Source: CAVYBY01 sp963766935 (GTDB lineage Bacteria; Actinomycetota; UBA4738; HRBIN12). Taken from it: 64,000 nucleotides of DNA. Every line of letters starts with the position of its first letter. Position 1 is the first letter of the stretch. The notes under the pieces were generated by a model, which ran no database searches, was not told where the DNA came from, and was given only the letters and a program-made list of their open reading frames with translations. Made by a program: the position numbers and the translations under genes. Below are positions 17,051 through 25,255 of this stretch, one piece after another. The stretch is taken from positions 62,001 through 126,000 of the forward strand of contig CAVYBY010000006.1 of NCBI GenBank assembly GCA_963766935.1, in the 5' to 3' direction.

Positions 17051-18555
17051 CCCTCCTCCCGGGCGGCGAGCTCTTCGCGCGCGACCTCCCGGTCGTCGAA
17101 GGGAATGGGTCCGTCGGCAAACTCCTGGCGGGGCTCGTGGCCGCGCCCGGCGATCACCACGACGTCACCGCTCTTGGCGGCGCGCACGGCGAAGCGGATC
17201 GCGCTGCGGCGGTCCGGTTCGACGATGTACGCCCCGGCCCCACTCTGGGCGCCGGACTCGACCGCGCCGATGATCGCCATGGGCTCCTCGCTCCTGGGGT
17301 TGTCGGTCGTGATCACCGACAGATCGGCGCCCGAGGTCGCAGCCGCTCCCATCGCCGGGCGCTTGTCGCGGTCGCGGTCGCCTCCGCACCCGAGCACGAC
17401 GATGACCCGGCCGGACGACAGCGGGCGCGCCGCCTGCAACACCGCGTGGATGCTATCGGGCGTGTGCGCGTAGTCCACCATCACGAGGAAGTCCTGCCCG
17501 GCCTCGACGGCCTCCATCCTTCCCGGCACCCCGGAAAGCGACGCGATCCCGTCGGAGATCGCCCGATCGGCGATCTCCAGGACCCGGCAGGCCGCGATCA
17601 CTGCGAGGCAGTTCGTGACGTTGAACCGGCCGCGAAGCTGCGAGCGGAACTCGAAGTCCCCCACGCGAAAGGACAGACCGGCGGGAGTGGCCTCGACGTT
17701 CGTCGCCCGCACGTCCCCCGCCTCGACCCCGAACGTCACGAGCGGGATCGACGGACCCTCGAGCAGCTGGCGGCCCCATGGGTCGTCGGCGTTCACCACG
17801 CCCCGGCGCGCGAACTCGGGGGAAAACAGCGTCGCCTTCGCCGCGAAGTACGCCCGCATCGACGGGTGATAGTCGAGGTGGTCCTGGGAAAGATTGGTGA
17901 ACGCGGCGACGTCGAACTGGATCCCGCCGATCCGCCGCTGATCGAGGGCATGCGAGGACGCCTCCACCGCGACCGCGTCCACGCCCTCCTCGCGCATCCG
18001 TGCCAGGAGGTACTGAAGATCCGGCGCCTCCGGCGTCGTCAGACCCAGCGACTGAGGATTCCCGTCGATCCTGGCCCCGGTGGTCCCGATGAGGCCCGGG
18101 GTGAAACCGGCGGCGCGAAACACCGACTCCAACAGATAGGTGCACGTCGTCTTCCCGTTCGTCCCCGTCACCGCCACGGTGGTGAGCGAATCGGCGGGCC
18201 GGCCGAAGACGACCGCGGACATCGGACCCATCGCCGCCCGCACCGACGGCACGCGGACCTGCGGCAGGTCGATGTCGTCCAGCCAGTGCTCGACGACGAG
18301 GGCGGCGGCGCCCGAGGCAGCCGCCCGGCCCGCGAAGGTGTGCCCGTCAACGTTGGCACCGGGAACGCAGCAGAAGAGACAGCCGGGGCGGGCAAGCCGA
18401 GAGTCGTACGCGACGTCGGACACGGTCACCGTGCCGTCGCCGCGAATCTCCGCGCCCGGGACGGCAGCGGTGGCCGACGCAAGCGGAACGGGGGGAAGCG
18501 ACAGGACCACCGCGCCCGAGCCTACCCGCGGGCGGGTGGGACCGACCTCGCTCAT
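17047..18555 (-). CDS. murE: UDP-MurNAc-dipeptide:diaminopimelate ligase
   Basis: Adds the third residue of the stem peptide, 502 residues. The ATP loop is VTGTNGKTTCTYLL, and AVEASSHALDQRRIGG and NLSQDHLDYH are family motifs. The substrate loop reads TTDNPRSEEP. DNPR marks enzymes that use meso-diaminopimelate rather than lysine, so the wall is predicted to be of the DAP type. The start at 18555 overlaps the ftsI stop by ATGA. Confidence 0.96.
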   Translation of the reverse strand: MSEVGPTRPRVGSGAVVLSLPPVPLASATAAVPGAEIRGDGTVTVSDVAYDSRLARPGCLFCCVPGANVDGHTFAGRAAASGAAALVVEHWLDDIDLPQVRVPSVRAAMGPMSAVVFGRPADSLTTVAVTGTNGKTTCTYLLESVFRAAGFTPGLIGTTGARIDGNPQSLGLTTPEAPDLQYLLARMREEGVDAVAVEASSHALDQRRIGGIQFDVAAFTNLSQDHLDYHPSMRAYFAAKATLFSPEFARRGVVNADDPWGRQLLEGPSIPLVTFGVEAGDVRATNVEATPAGLSFRVGDFEFRSQLRGRFNVTNCLAVIAACRVLEIADRAISDGIASLSGVPGRMEAVEAGQDFLVMVDYAHTPDSIHAVLQAARPLSSGRVIVVLGCGGDRDRDKRPAMGAAATSGADLSVITTDNPRSEEPMAIIGAVESGAQSGAGAYIVEPDRRSAIRFAVRAAKSGDVVVIAGRGHEPRQEFADGPIPFDDREVAREELAAREEG

Positions 18556-20267
18556 GTGGCCAGCAGGTGGGGCGGGAGCTCGAGCGCGGGCGCCGGCGCG
18601 ATTCCCAACCGCTGGATCGTGTACCGGGCGACGTGCTGGAAGAGCGGCGCGGCGGCCACGGCGCCGAAGACGGTCTTGGGCTCGTCGAGCACGGTCGCGA
18701 CGACCACCCGGGGATCGCTCGCCGGGAGGAATCCGATGAACGACGCCATGTACTTGCGAACGTACTTGCCGCCGACCACCTTGCGGGAGGTCCCGGTCTT
18801 GCCGGCGACCTGGTAGCCGGGGATCTGCGCGCCGGTCCCGGTCCCATCCTCGACGACGTAGGCGAGCATCCGCGAGACGAGGTCCGCCGTCGAGGTCTTG
18901 ACCACCCGGCGCGTGATCGGGCTCGGCGCGGCGTCGAACGTTCCGTGCGGGTCGACGGTGCCTCGAACGAGTCTCGGCTGCACCCACAGGCCGCCGTTGG
19001 CGATGGTCTGGTAGACGGAGGCCATCTGCAGGGCCGTCGCCGAGACTCCGACGCCGAACGAAACCGTCGACCGGGTGAGGTCGGACCAGGACAGCTGCGG
19101 CAGAACCCCCGCGGCCTCCCCCGGGAACCCGATCCCCGTCGGCACCCCGTATCCGAACCGCGCGAGATAGGAGGCCAGCCGGTCTCCGCCGATCCGCGAG
19201 GCCACCTCCGAGGCCCCGATGTTGCTCGAGTGGGCGATGATGTCGCCGATCGTCATTTCCTCGGTCGGGTGCTGGTCGGCGTCGCTCACCCGGAACCCGT
19301 CGACCGTCGCCGACCACGGAACGCGGAACCGCTCCGTGAGCGACACGGCGCCCGTGTCGATCGCGGTCGCCGCCGTGATGACCTTGTTCGTCGAGCCCGG
19401 CTCGAACACATCGGTCACCGCCCGGTTGCGATAGCGCTCCGAGTCGTAGGACGCGAACCGGTTGGGATCGAACTCGGGAGCGGTGGCCATCGCGTAGATC
19501 TCACCGGTGTGCACGTCCATCACGATCACCGTCCCGCCGTGCGCGTGGTTTTCCCTGACCGCTTGTTCGAGCGCCCGCTGCGTCTGGTACTGGATCTGGC
19601 GGTCGATCGTCGTCACCACGTCGTGTCCGGCCACCGGCTGCGTGACGACGTCGAGCGCGGTCGGGATGGGCTGGCCGAACTGCGACACCTCCACGGTTCG
19701 CTCGCCCGCTGTGCCCGCGAGCCGGTCGTCGTAGGCGGACTCGAGACCGGCCAGGCCGTAGCCGTCGAGGCCCACGAACCCCACCACCTGCGAGGCAAGG
19801 GAACCGGAAGGATACGTGCGCTTCTGCGCCGGCAGGACGTTGATCCCCGCCAGCCCCAGCGAGAGGAGCCGGTTGGCACGCGCCTCGTTCACGGCCCGGG
19901 TCACGTAGGCAAACCGGCCCGGAGACTGCAGGGCCGAGAGCACCTGAGCGTCGTCGAGCTGAAGCACCCGCGCGATCTTTGCGGCCTCGCCGGTCGGATC
20001 GCTCACCTGCGAAGGATCGACGTAGACGTCGCGCGCCGGCTCGGTGATGGCGAGCGGCACGAGCTCCCGGTCGAGGATCTTTCCCCGCTCGGCCGGCAGC
20101 TCGATCCGGCGCAGGCGCTGGTCCTCTCCCATCGCCGCGAAGCGGCCGGAGTCGCCGACCTGGAGCACGCCGAGACGAACGATCACGGCACCGATCCCGA
20201 CCGCCATCACGCACAGCAGCGCGAGGAGTCGCTTGGACCCGACGGCGCGTCGCTCGGATTCGGTCAC
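18552..20267 (-). CDS. ftsI: Septal penicillin-binding protein FtsI (class B)
   Basis: DD-transpeptidase crosslinking septal peptidoglycan, 571 residues from the GTG at 20267, which overlaps the ftsL stop as GTGA. One N-terminal membrane anchor (about 12-36), a PBP dimerisation domain starting near RGKILDRELVPLA, then the transpeptidase domain. The active-site SxxK is STNK in FEPGSTNKV, SxN is SSN in IIAHSSNIG, and KTGT is in GKTGTSRKV. No PASTA domain follows, unlike some actinobacterial and firmicute homologues. Confidence 0.95.
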   Translation of the reverse strand: MTESERRAVGSKRLLALLCVMAVGIGAVIVRLGVLQVGDSGRFAAMGEDQRLRRIELPAERGKILDRELVPLAITEPARDVYVDPSQVSDPTGEAAKIARVLQLDDAQVLSALQSPGRFAYVTRAVNEARANRLLSLGLAGINVLPAQKRTYPSGSLASQVVGFVGLDGYGLAGLESAYDDRLAGTAGERTVEVSQFGQPIPTALDVVTQPVAGHDVVTTIDRQIQYQTQRALEQAVRENHAHGGTVIVMDVHTGEIYAMATAPEFDPNRFASYDSERYRNRAVTDVFEPGSTNKVITAATAIDTGAVSLTERFRVPWSATVDGFRVSDADQHPTEEMTIGDIIAHSSNIGASEVASRIGGDRLASYLARFGYGVPTGIGFPGEAAGVLPQLSWSDLTRSTVSFGVGVSATALQMASVYQTIANGGLWVQPRLVRGTVDPHGTFDAAPSPITRRVVKTSTADLVSRMLAYVVEDGTGTGAQIPGYQVAGKTGTSRKVVGGKYVRKYMASFIGFLPASDPRVVVATVLDEPKTVFGAVAAAPLFQHVARYTIQRLGIAPAPALELPPHLLAT

Positions 20268-20695
20268 GGGCCGCTCCGGCCGGCCGGCACCGCGAGGATG
20301 ATCACCCCGTCCGGCTCGACGAAGCCTTGGCGGCGCGCCCAGGACCCGATCCTCCACGGCGACGAGAGTCTGGCGACCTGAGCCTCTTGCTGATCCGTGA
20401 CGTCGGACAGGGCCGCGATCCGCCCGTCGAGACCCGAGGACCGGATCGAAGCCTGCACCATCAGGGCCGACAGCGAGACGAGCCCGACGAGCATGCCCGA
20501 GACGAGCGCAACCGCAAGAGCCCAGAAGACCCCGGAGGGCCCACGACGCGCCGACGGGCGGAGGCCAAGGGGGTGGCCAGGTGGAGCCGGGGAGGAGGAA
20601 ACGGTCCGCCGGCGCGTCGTGGGACGGTCAGGAGCGGCGCGGGAAGTCGCGACATCGGGATCGGACGGGGCCAGACGCCGCGCCGGGAGGCTCAC
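20264..20695 (-). CDS. ftsL: FtsL-like divisome protein
   Basis: 143 residues, GTG start overlapping the rsmH stop as GTGA. A basic, proline-rich cytoplasmic region of about 53 residues precedes one membrane segment (about 55-80) and a short extracytoplasmic coiled coil. This is the bitopic layout of FtsL, which bridges FtsQ and FtsI/FtsW. Sequence conservation in this family is weak, so the call depends on topology and on its position between rsmH and ftsI. Confidence 0.82.
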   Translation of the reverse strand: MSLPARRLAPSDPDVATSRAAPDRPTTRRRTVSSSPAPPGHPLGLRPSARRGPSGVFWALAVALVSGMLVGLVSLSALMVQASIRSSGLDGRIAALSDVTDQQEAQVARLSSPWRIGSWARRQGFVEPDGVIILAVPAGRSGP

Positions 20696-21570
20696 GCCGC
20701 CTCCTGCAGGCGCTCGGCGGCTCGCAGATGTGCGCTGCGGGCCCGCGGGTTGGCGGCGATCTCGCCGGGCGACGGCCGGAGGGGGTGCTTGTACAACACG
20801 TGCAGCCGGTCGTCTCCTCGGAAGGTGCGCTTCACCATTCCGTCTTCGAGCGAGTGATACGAGATGACGATCACGCGGCCACCGGGTCCGAGGAGCCCGA
20901 CCGCTCGAGGCAGGGAAGCGGCGAGCTCCTCGAGTTCCCGGTTGACCGCGATGCGGAGCGCCTGGAACGTTCGACGCGCGGGGTGAGGGCCCCCCGGACG
21001 GCGTCCAACAGCGCCCACGACGATCGAGGCGAGGCGATCGGTGGTTTCGATCGGCTCTCGCGTCCTGTTTCTGACGATGGCGGCGGCGACCTGCCGCGAC
21101 CGCCGCTCACCGCCGAGCTGAAAGATGAGATCTGCGAGCTCGTCCTGCGGGAGCTCGTTCACGAGGTCCGCCGCGGTCCGGCCGTCATCGCCCATCCGCA
21201 TGTCGAGCGGTCCGTCGACCCGGAACGAGAACCCTCGCTCCCCGCGGTCGACCTGCATCGAGCTGAGACCGAGGTCGTACAGGACCCCGTCGACGGGATC
21301 TGGGGCCACGTCGGCGCCCACCTCGGAAAACCTGGCTTGGACGATTCGAACCCGGTCGCCGAAGCCGGCCAGCCGTTCGGCCGCCAGCGAGACGGCGACG
21401 GGGTCGCGGTCGACCCCGACGATCCGGTCGACGCCCGCCGCGAGCAGGGCCTCCGCGTGCCCTCCCGAGCCCAGGGTGAGATCGAGCACGAGGCCGCGGT
21501 CCCGCAGGAGCTCCACGACCTCGGTAACCATGACCGGCCGATGTGCCGTCCCCGGCTCCGCGTCCGTCAC
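20692..21570 (-). CDS. rsmH: 16S rRNA m4C1402 methyltransferase
   Basis: AdoMet-dependent methyltransferase acting on 16S rRNA C1402, 292 residues. The N-terminal HRPVMVTEVVELL is followed by the AdoMet-binding LDLTLGSGGHAEALL. DLGLSSMQVD, RGFSFRVDGPLDMRM and the C-terminal VISYHSLEDGMVKR are strong family signatures. GTG start at 21570 shares bases with the stop of the upstream 42-residue gene (GTGA). Confidence 0.97.
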   Translation of the reverse strand: MTDAEPGTAHRPVMVTEVVELLRDRGLVLDLTLGSGGHAEALLAAGVDRIVGVDRDPVAVSLAAERLAGFGDRVRIVQARFSEVGADVAPDPVDGVLYDLGLSSMQVDRGERGFSFRVDGPLDMRMGDDGRTAADLVNELPQDELADLIFQLGGERRSRQVAAAIVRNRTREPIETTDRLASIVVGAVGRRPGGPHPARRTFQALRIAVNRELEELAASLPRAVGLLGPGGRVIVISYHSLEDGMVKRTFRGDDRLHVLYKHPLRPSPGEIAANPRARSAHLRAAERLQEAA

Positions 21571-21695
21571 CCGAGATGACCGACGAACAAGCCGACCCCG
21601 ATCGAAGCAAGCAGCGTCAGGGCGGTCAGGGCGATGAGCGACAGGCTCTGCCGAACCTCCGTGCCGAGCTTCCGCGATTCCACTCTCATGTGCAT
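21567..21695 (-). CDS. 42-residue membrane microprotein of the dcw cluster
   Basis: A small gene between mraZ and rsmH. It starts at ATG 21695, 4 nt after the mraZ stop and with GGAGGTGAG at ideal spacing, and its TGA overlaps the rsmH GTG. The product begins MHMRVESRKLGTEVRQS, a basic head, followed by one hydrophobic segment (about 18-40) ending in GHLG, so an N-in single-pass topology is likely. Tight coupling on both sides argues that it is translated. I do not recognise a family. It could be a divisome-associated small protein in the position where some lineages hold a short ftsL-like gene. A second ATG at 21689 is possible. Confidence 0.75.
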   Translation of the reverse strand: MHMRVESRKLGTEVRQSLSLIALTALTLLASIGVGLFVGHLG

Positions 21696-21699
21696 GGCC

Positions 21700-22128
21700 T
21701 CACCTCCGTGGATCGAGTGAGCCGTCGCGGTACGCGTCGGCGTGGATGTTCTGGTAGCTCTCGAACGTGCGCCGGTCCCAGATCTCCATCCGATCCCGGA
21801 CGCCCAGCACGACGACCTCGCGACCGATCCCGACCGCGTCGCGGAGACGCTGCGGGATCGTCACGCGTCCTTGCGAGTCGAGCCCCGCCTCCTCCGACAG
21901 CCCGAAGAACATGCGAGAGAAGGCACGAGCGACCGCATCGGAAAGAGGAGGAGACGAAACCTCTTCAGAGCGCCGCTCCCACTCGGCCCTGGGGAAGCAA
22001 TAGAGGCAGCGGTCCTGTCCGACCGTGATCCACGCCCCGTCGACGAAGGCGGCGCGGAACTTGGCCGGAAGCGACACCCGCCCCTTTGGGTCGAGCTGGT
22101 AGCTGTGCGCGCCGAGCAGCTCGGCCAC
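21700..22128 (-). CDS. mraZ: Transcriptional regulator MraZ
   Basis: AbrB-like DNA-binding protein that represses its own dcw operon, 142 residues from GTG 22128. Two tandem SpoVT/AbrB-type units are visible: AHSYQLDPKGRVSLPAKFR (about 6-24) and AGLDSQGRVTIPQRLRDAV (about 80-98). An alternative GTG at 22149 would add seven residues but lies inside the operator repeats. First gene of the division operon. Confidence 0.93.
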   Translation of the reverse strand: MAELLGAHSYQLDPKGRVSLPAKFRAAFVDGAWITVGQDRCLYCFPRAEWERRSEEVSSPPLSDAVARAFSRMFFGLSEEAGLDSQGRVTIPQRLRDAVGIGREVVVLGVRDRMEIWDRRTFESYQNIHADAYRDGSLDPRR

Positions 22129-22143
22129 GCCTCCTCCCCTTTC

Positions 22144-22180
22144 CTCCACTGAGCCCCACGTTTATCCCACTGATCCTCCA
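22144..22180 (-). promoter_or_regulatory. MraZ operator: four TGGRN boxes
   Basis: On the minus strand TGG boxes begin at 22180 (TGGAG), 22169 (TGGGA), 22158 (TGGGG) and 22148 (TGGAG), spaced 11, 11 and 10 bp. This matches the helically phased TGGGN repeats bound by the MraZ ring and lies directly upstream of mraZ. It implies autoregulation of the dcw operon. Confidence 0.85.
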
Positions 22181-22299
22181 CCCCGTCAACGGATGTCGCG
22201 GCCGAACTAGGGTTCGGGAGGGCGAGGGATTCCGGAGGTTGGTGCCGCGCGAGGAGCCGGGCGCAGGCGGTGATCACCGGGTGCGGCGAGTGCCCGGGG

Positions 22300-22791
22300 T
22301 CAGGCGTGGAGCGAGAGGAACGCCTCCCAGCCGGGCTCGAGCCGGCCGAGGGTCAGGCGGAACCCGTCGGATGGCGCGATCGGCTGGCGGCGCAGGGTGA
22401 AGCCGGCCTCGTGCGGGGTCCGGTCCTCCTTGCGGGCGTTGCAGCGCCGGCAGCTCGCGACCACGTTCTCCCACACGTGCAGGCCACCACGCGACCTGGG
22501 AAGGACATGGTCGAGGTTCTCGGCCTGAGCGCCGCAGTACTGACAGGCCCAGCCGTCGCGGGCAAACACGGCGCGCCGGGTCAGCGGCGCCTGGGCGCGG
22601 AAGGGCACGAGGACGAACCGCCGCAGGCGCACGACCGAGGGAGCCTCGAGCACGATCCGCTCGGAATGAAAGACCATGCCGTTGGACCGGACGACGTCGG
22701 CCTTCTCCTTCAGGACGAGCACCACCGCCCGGCGCGCAGGAACGACCGCCAGGGGTGTGTCGGATGCGTTGAGCACGAGTGCCCGACCCAC
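22300..22791 (-). CDS. HNH endonuclease family protein
   Basis: 163 residues with an HNH nuclease domain in the second half: FARDGWACQYCGAQAENLDH (about 78-97), then SRGGLHVWENVVASCRRCN and ARKEDRTPHEAG. Two CxxC pairs bind a structural zinc and the DH/N/H residues form the metal site. The N-terminal half (ALVLNASDTPLAVVPARRAV) is the conserved leader of a widespread actinobacterial HNH family. The substrate is unknown. The gene lies upstream of mraZ in the same direction, with a 120-bp gap. No ribosome site precedes the GTG, and a -10 at 7 nt suggests a leaderless mRNA. Confidence 0.88.
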   Translation of the reverse strand: MGRALVLNASDTPLAVVPARRAVVLVLKEKADVVRSNGMVFHSERIVLEAPSVVRLRRFVLVPFRAQAPLTRRAVFARDGWACQYCGAQAENLDHVLPRSRGGLHVWENVVASCRRCNARKEDRTPHEAGFTLRRQPIAPSDGFRLTLGRLEPGWEAFLSLHA

Positions 22792-22798
22792 GCGTGCA

Positions 22799-22841
22799 AG
22801 TGTATCGATGCCGCCAAGATCACAAGCATGTAATCTTGGCG
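22799..22841 (-). promoter_or_regulatory. Leaderless promoter and inverted repeat of the HNH gene
   Basis: TACACT (22799-22804) ends 7 nt before the GTG start, so transcription would begin at or next to the start codon. Just upstream, CGCCAAGAT (22812-22820) and ATCTTGGCG (22833-22841) form a perfect 9-bp inverted repeat with a 12-nt centre, over the -35 region, which is a likely operator. The rest of 22842-23051 shows no gene. Confidence 0.6.
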
Positions 22842-23051
22842 CCGGGAGGCGGCGAACCGGTCCGGCGCGATGCCTGGAGTTGCGAACAGGGGCCGCGCGG
22901 GGCGTCAGCGGCCCGGCCCGGTTCGTCGCCGCTCCCCCCGATTCCCCTGCTTGCCGGACCTGCCTTGCCGCACGGCCACGTCCCGCCCAAGATGGCCTTC
23001 GAGAGGCAGGTGGTTGTGCCGTACCATGGTGACCCCGCCCGGAGGTGAGCA

Positions 23052-24026
23052 GTGGAGTCGCGCGAGCGCCCCATCAACGCTGAGAGCTTCGCCGCTCGCT
23101 TTCGCGAGATCGAGGCGAACGTCGAACGGGTCGTCCGAGGCAAGCACGACGAGATTCGGCTGGCGCTCGTCGCCCTCGTCGCCGAAGGCCACCTGCTCAT
23201 CGAGGACGTTCCCGGCGTCGGCAAGACGATGCTCGCCAAATCGCTCGCCCGCTCCGTCGACTGCTCGTTCCGCCGGATCCAGTTCACGCCGGATCTGCTG
23301 CCTACCGACATCACCGGCGTGAACGTGTTCAACCAGGAGGAGCGCGACTTCGAGTTCAAGCCGGGAGCGATCTTCGCCAACATCGTCCTGGGCGACGAGA
23401 TCAACCGTGCCAGCCCGAAGACGCAGTCCGCGCTGCTCGAGTGCATGGAGGAGCGGCAGGTGACGGTGGACACCGACACCCACGTCCTGGGCACGCCGTT
23501 CATGGTGATCGCGACGCAGAACCCGATCGAGCACGAGGGGACGTATCCGCTTCCCGAGGCGCAGCTCGACCGGTTCATGCTGCGCCTGGCCATCGGGTAT
23601 CCGACGCCCGACGTCGAGAGCGACATCCTTGCCGATCACGGGTCGGGAGACCCCCTGGGCGACATCAGTCCCGTGACCGACGCGCGAGGCGTCGCAGACC
23701 TGATCGAGGAAGCGCGGTCGGTGTACGCCGCGCCCAGCATCCGCCGCTACATCGTCGACCTCGTCGACGCGACCCGGCGGCACTCGGACACCTACCTCGG
23801 CGCGAGCCCGCGGGCCTCGATCATGATCCTTCGGGCCGCGCGTGCGCTGGCCGCCGCCGCAGAGCGTGACTTCGTGACACCCGACGACGTGAAATCGCTC
23901 ACCGTTCCAGCGTTGGAGCACCGGGTCATCGTCACCGCGGACGCCGCGATGAGCGGACGCGGTCCCGGCGCGCTCCTGCGCGAGATCCTCGACGAGGTGC
24001 CGGTCCCGGTCTCGGAGAGCTCCTGA
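23052..24026 (+). CDS. MoxR family AAA+ ATPase
   Basis: A cytoplasmic AAA+ chaperone-like ATPase, 324 residues. GTG start after GGAGGTGAGCA. Walker A is EDVPGVGKTMLAKSL, Walker B is IVLGDEINRASPKTQ, and sensor 1 follows as ATQNPIEHEGTYPLPEAQLD, all typical of MoxR. It overlaps the DUF58 gene by 1 bp. The trio MoxR, DUF58 and transglutaminase is a conserved module whose ATPase is thought to act on cell-envelope or metal-loaded partners. The client here is unknown. Confidence 0.95.
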   Translation: MESRERPINAESFAARFREIEANVERVVRGKHDEIRLALVALVAEGHLLIEDVPGVGKTMLAKSLARSVDCSFRRIQFTPDLLPTDITGVNVFNQEERDFEFKPGAIFANIVLGDEINRASPKTQSALLECMEERQVTVDTDTHVLGTPFMVIATQNPIEHEGTYPLPEAQLDRFMLRLAIGYPTPDVESDILADHGSGDPLGDISPVTDARGVADLIEEARSVYAAPSIRRYIVDLVDATRRHSDTYLGASPRASIMILRAARALAAAAERDFVTPDDVKSLTVPALEHRVIVTADAAMSGRGPGALLREILDEVPVPVSESS

Positions 24027-25255
24027 TGGCCCGCAACCGGGGAGCAGTCGTCCTGCTCGCCGGTGGCGCGATGTGGATCGCCGCGCGCCTCTTCGGATCG
24101 CCGGCGATGGAGATCGTCGCCGTCGGTCTGCTCGTACTTCCCATCTTGTCGTTCGTCTCGGCCCGGCGGAGCCGCCATCGACTGGCGTCGCGCCGGTATC
24201 TGTCCGAGCCCACGGTGTCATCGGGCACCCCCGTCACGGTGACGATCGAGGTCGAGAATCGAGGTTCCAGCCGGACGCCGTTCCTGCTCGCGGAGGACCG
24301 GATCCCACCGGCGCTCGGTCGCGCGGCCCGGATCGTGGTCCCGGCCGTCGAGCCTCGCGGTACCCGGCGGGTCTCGTACACGATCGTGCCCAAGACTCGC
24401 GGCCGCTACCGCCTCGGACCGATCACGCTCGACGCAGCGGACCCGTTCGCGTTGTCCCGGCGGCGCATCCGATTCGACGAGGTCGACCAGCTGCTGGTGA
24501 GCCCCGAGATCGAGGAGCTGATCGTACCGAGCAACGCGGCCGCCGCACCGAGCTTCGGCGTCTCGCGCGCGCGGCAGCTCTTTCGAACCGGCGAGGACTT
24601 CTACACGATGCGGGCCTACCGGCAGGGGGACGACCTGCGCCGCCTCCACTGGCCGTCGATCGCCCGTACCGGCGAGCTCATGATCCGCCAGGACGAGTCG
24701 TCGCGCCGCGCGGCCGGACTCGTGTTCTTCGACAACCGCCAATCCGCGATCGGGCGGGCCTACGGCGCGGCGTTCGAGCGCGGCGTCTCGGTGGCCGCGA
24801 CGCTCGGCGCGCTGTTCGCCCGGAACGGGTTCGGCCTGCGACTCGCCACGTCCGACACGTCGCCTGCCGTCCTCACCGAGGCGCGCTTCCTCGAAGCGCT
24901 GACCACGATCTCGCACACGGGCGCGATCGGCATCGGGACGACGCTGTCCCGGCTGCGCGCCGAGGCGTCGGCAGACACGTCGCTCGTCGTGATCTCCGCG
25001 CCGCCGAACCCGTCGGAGGTCTCATCGCTCATCCGAACCGGGAGCGGGTTCGGCCCCAAGCTCGCGGTGTTGATCCACCCGGTCGAGCCCGCCTCCCAGC
25101 CACCCGATCGTCAAGCCCAGATGGAAGGACGGGCGACCGAAGTGCGGCTCGGCCTCCTCCGCGCCGGGTGGGACTGCCTCGTCCTCACACCCTCGACGAA
25201 ATTGAAGGATCGATGGAACGTCTCGCGGGAACGTCCGCTCGCGCACAGCGGCTGA
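24026..25255 (+). CDS. DUF58 domain protein
   Basis: 409 residues with two N-terminal hydrophobic segments (about 7-45), a beta-rich region typical of DUF58 proteins (PVTVTIEVENRGSS, RGRYRLGPITLDAADPF), and the DUF58 signature FRTGEDFYTMRAYRQGDDLR near residue 190, followed by RLHWPSIARTGELMIR. The C-terminal part has a von Willebrand A-like fold in this family. Probably a membrane-anchored partner of the MoxR ATPase. It overlaps the next gene by about 43 bp. Confidence 0.92.
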   Translation: MARNRGAVVLLAGGAMWIAARLFGSPAMEIVAVGLLVLPILSFVSARRSRHRLASRRYLSEPTVSSGTPVTVTIEVENRGSSRTPFLLAEDRIPPALGRAARIVVPAVEPRGTRRVSYTIVPKTRGRYRLGPITLDAADPFALSRRRIRFDEVDQLLVSPEIEELIVPSNAAAAPSFGVSRARQLFRTGEDFYTMRAYRQGDDLRRLHWPSIARTGELMIRQDESSRRAAGLVFFDNRQSAIGRAYGAAFERGVSVAATLGALFARNGFGLRLATSDTSPAVLTEARFLEALTTISHTGAIGIGTTLSRLRAEASADTSLVVISAPPNPSEVSSLIRTGSGFGPKLAVLIHPVEPASQPPDRQAQMEGRATEVRLGLLRAGWDCLVLTPSTKLKDRWNVSRERPLAHSG

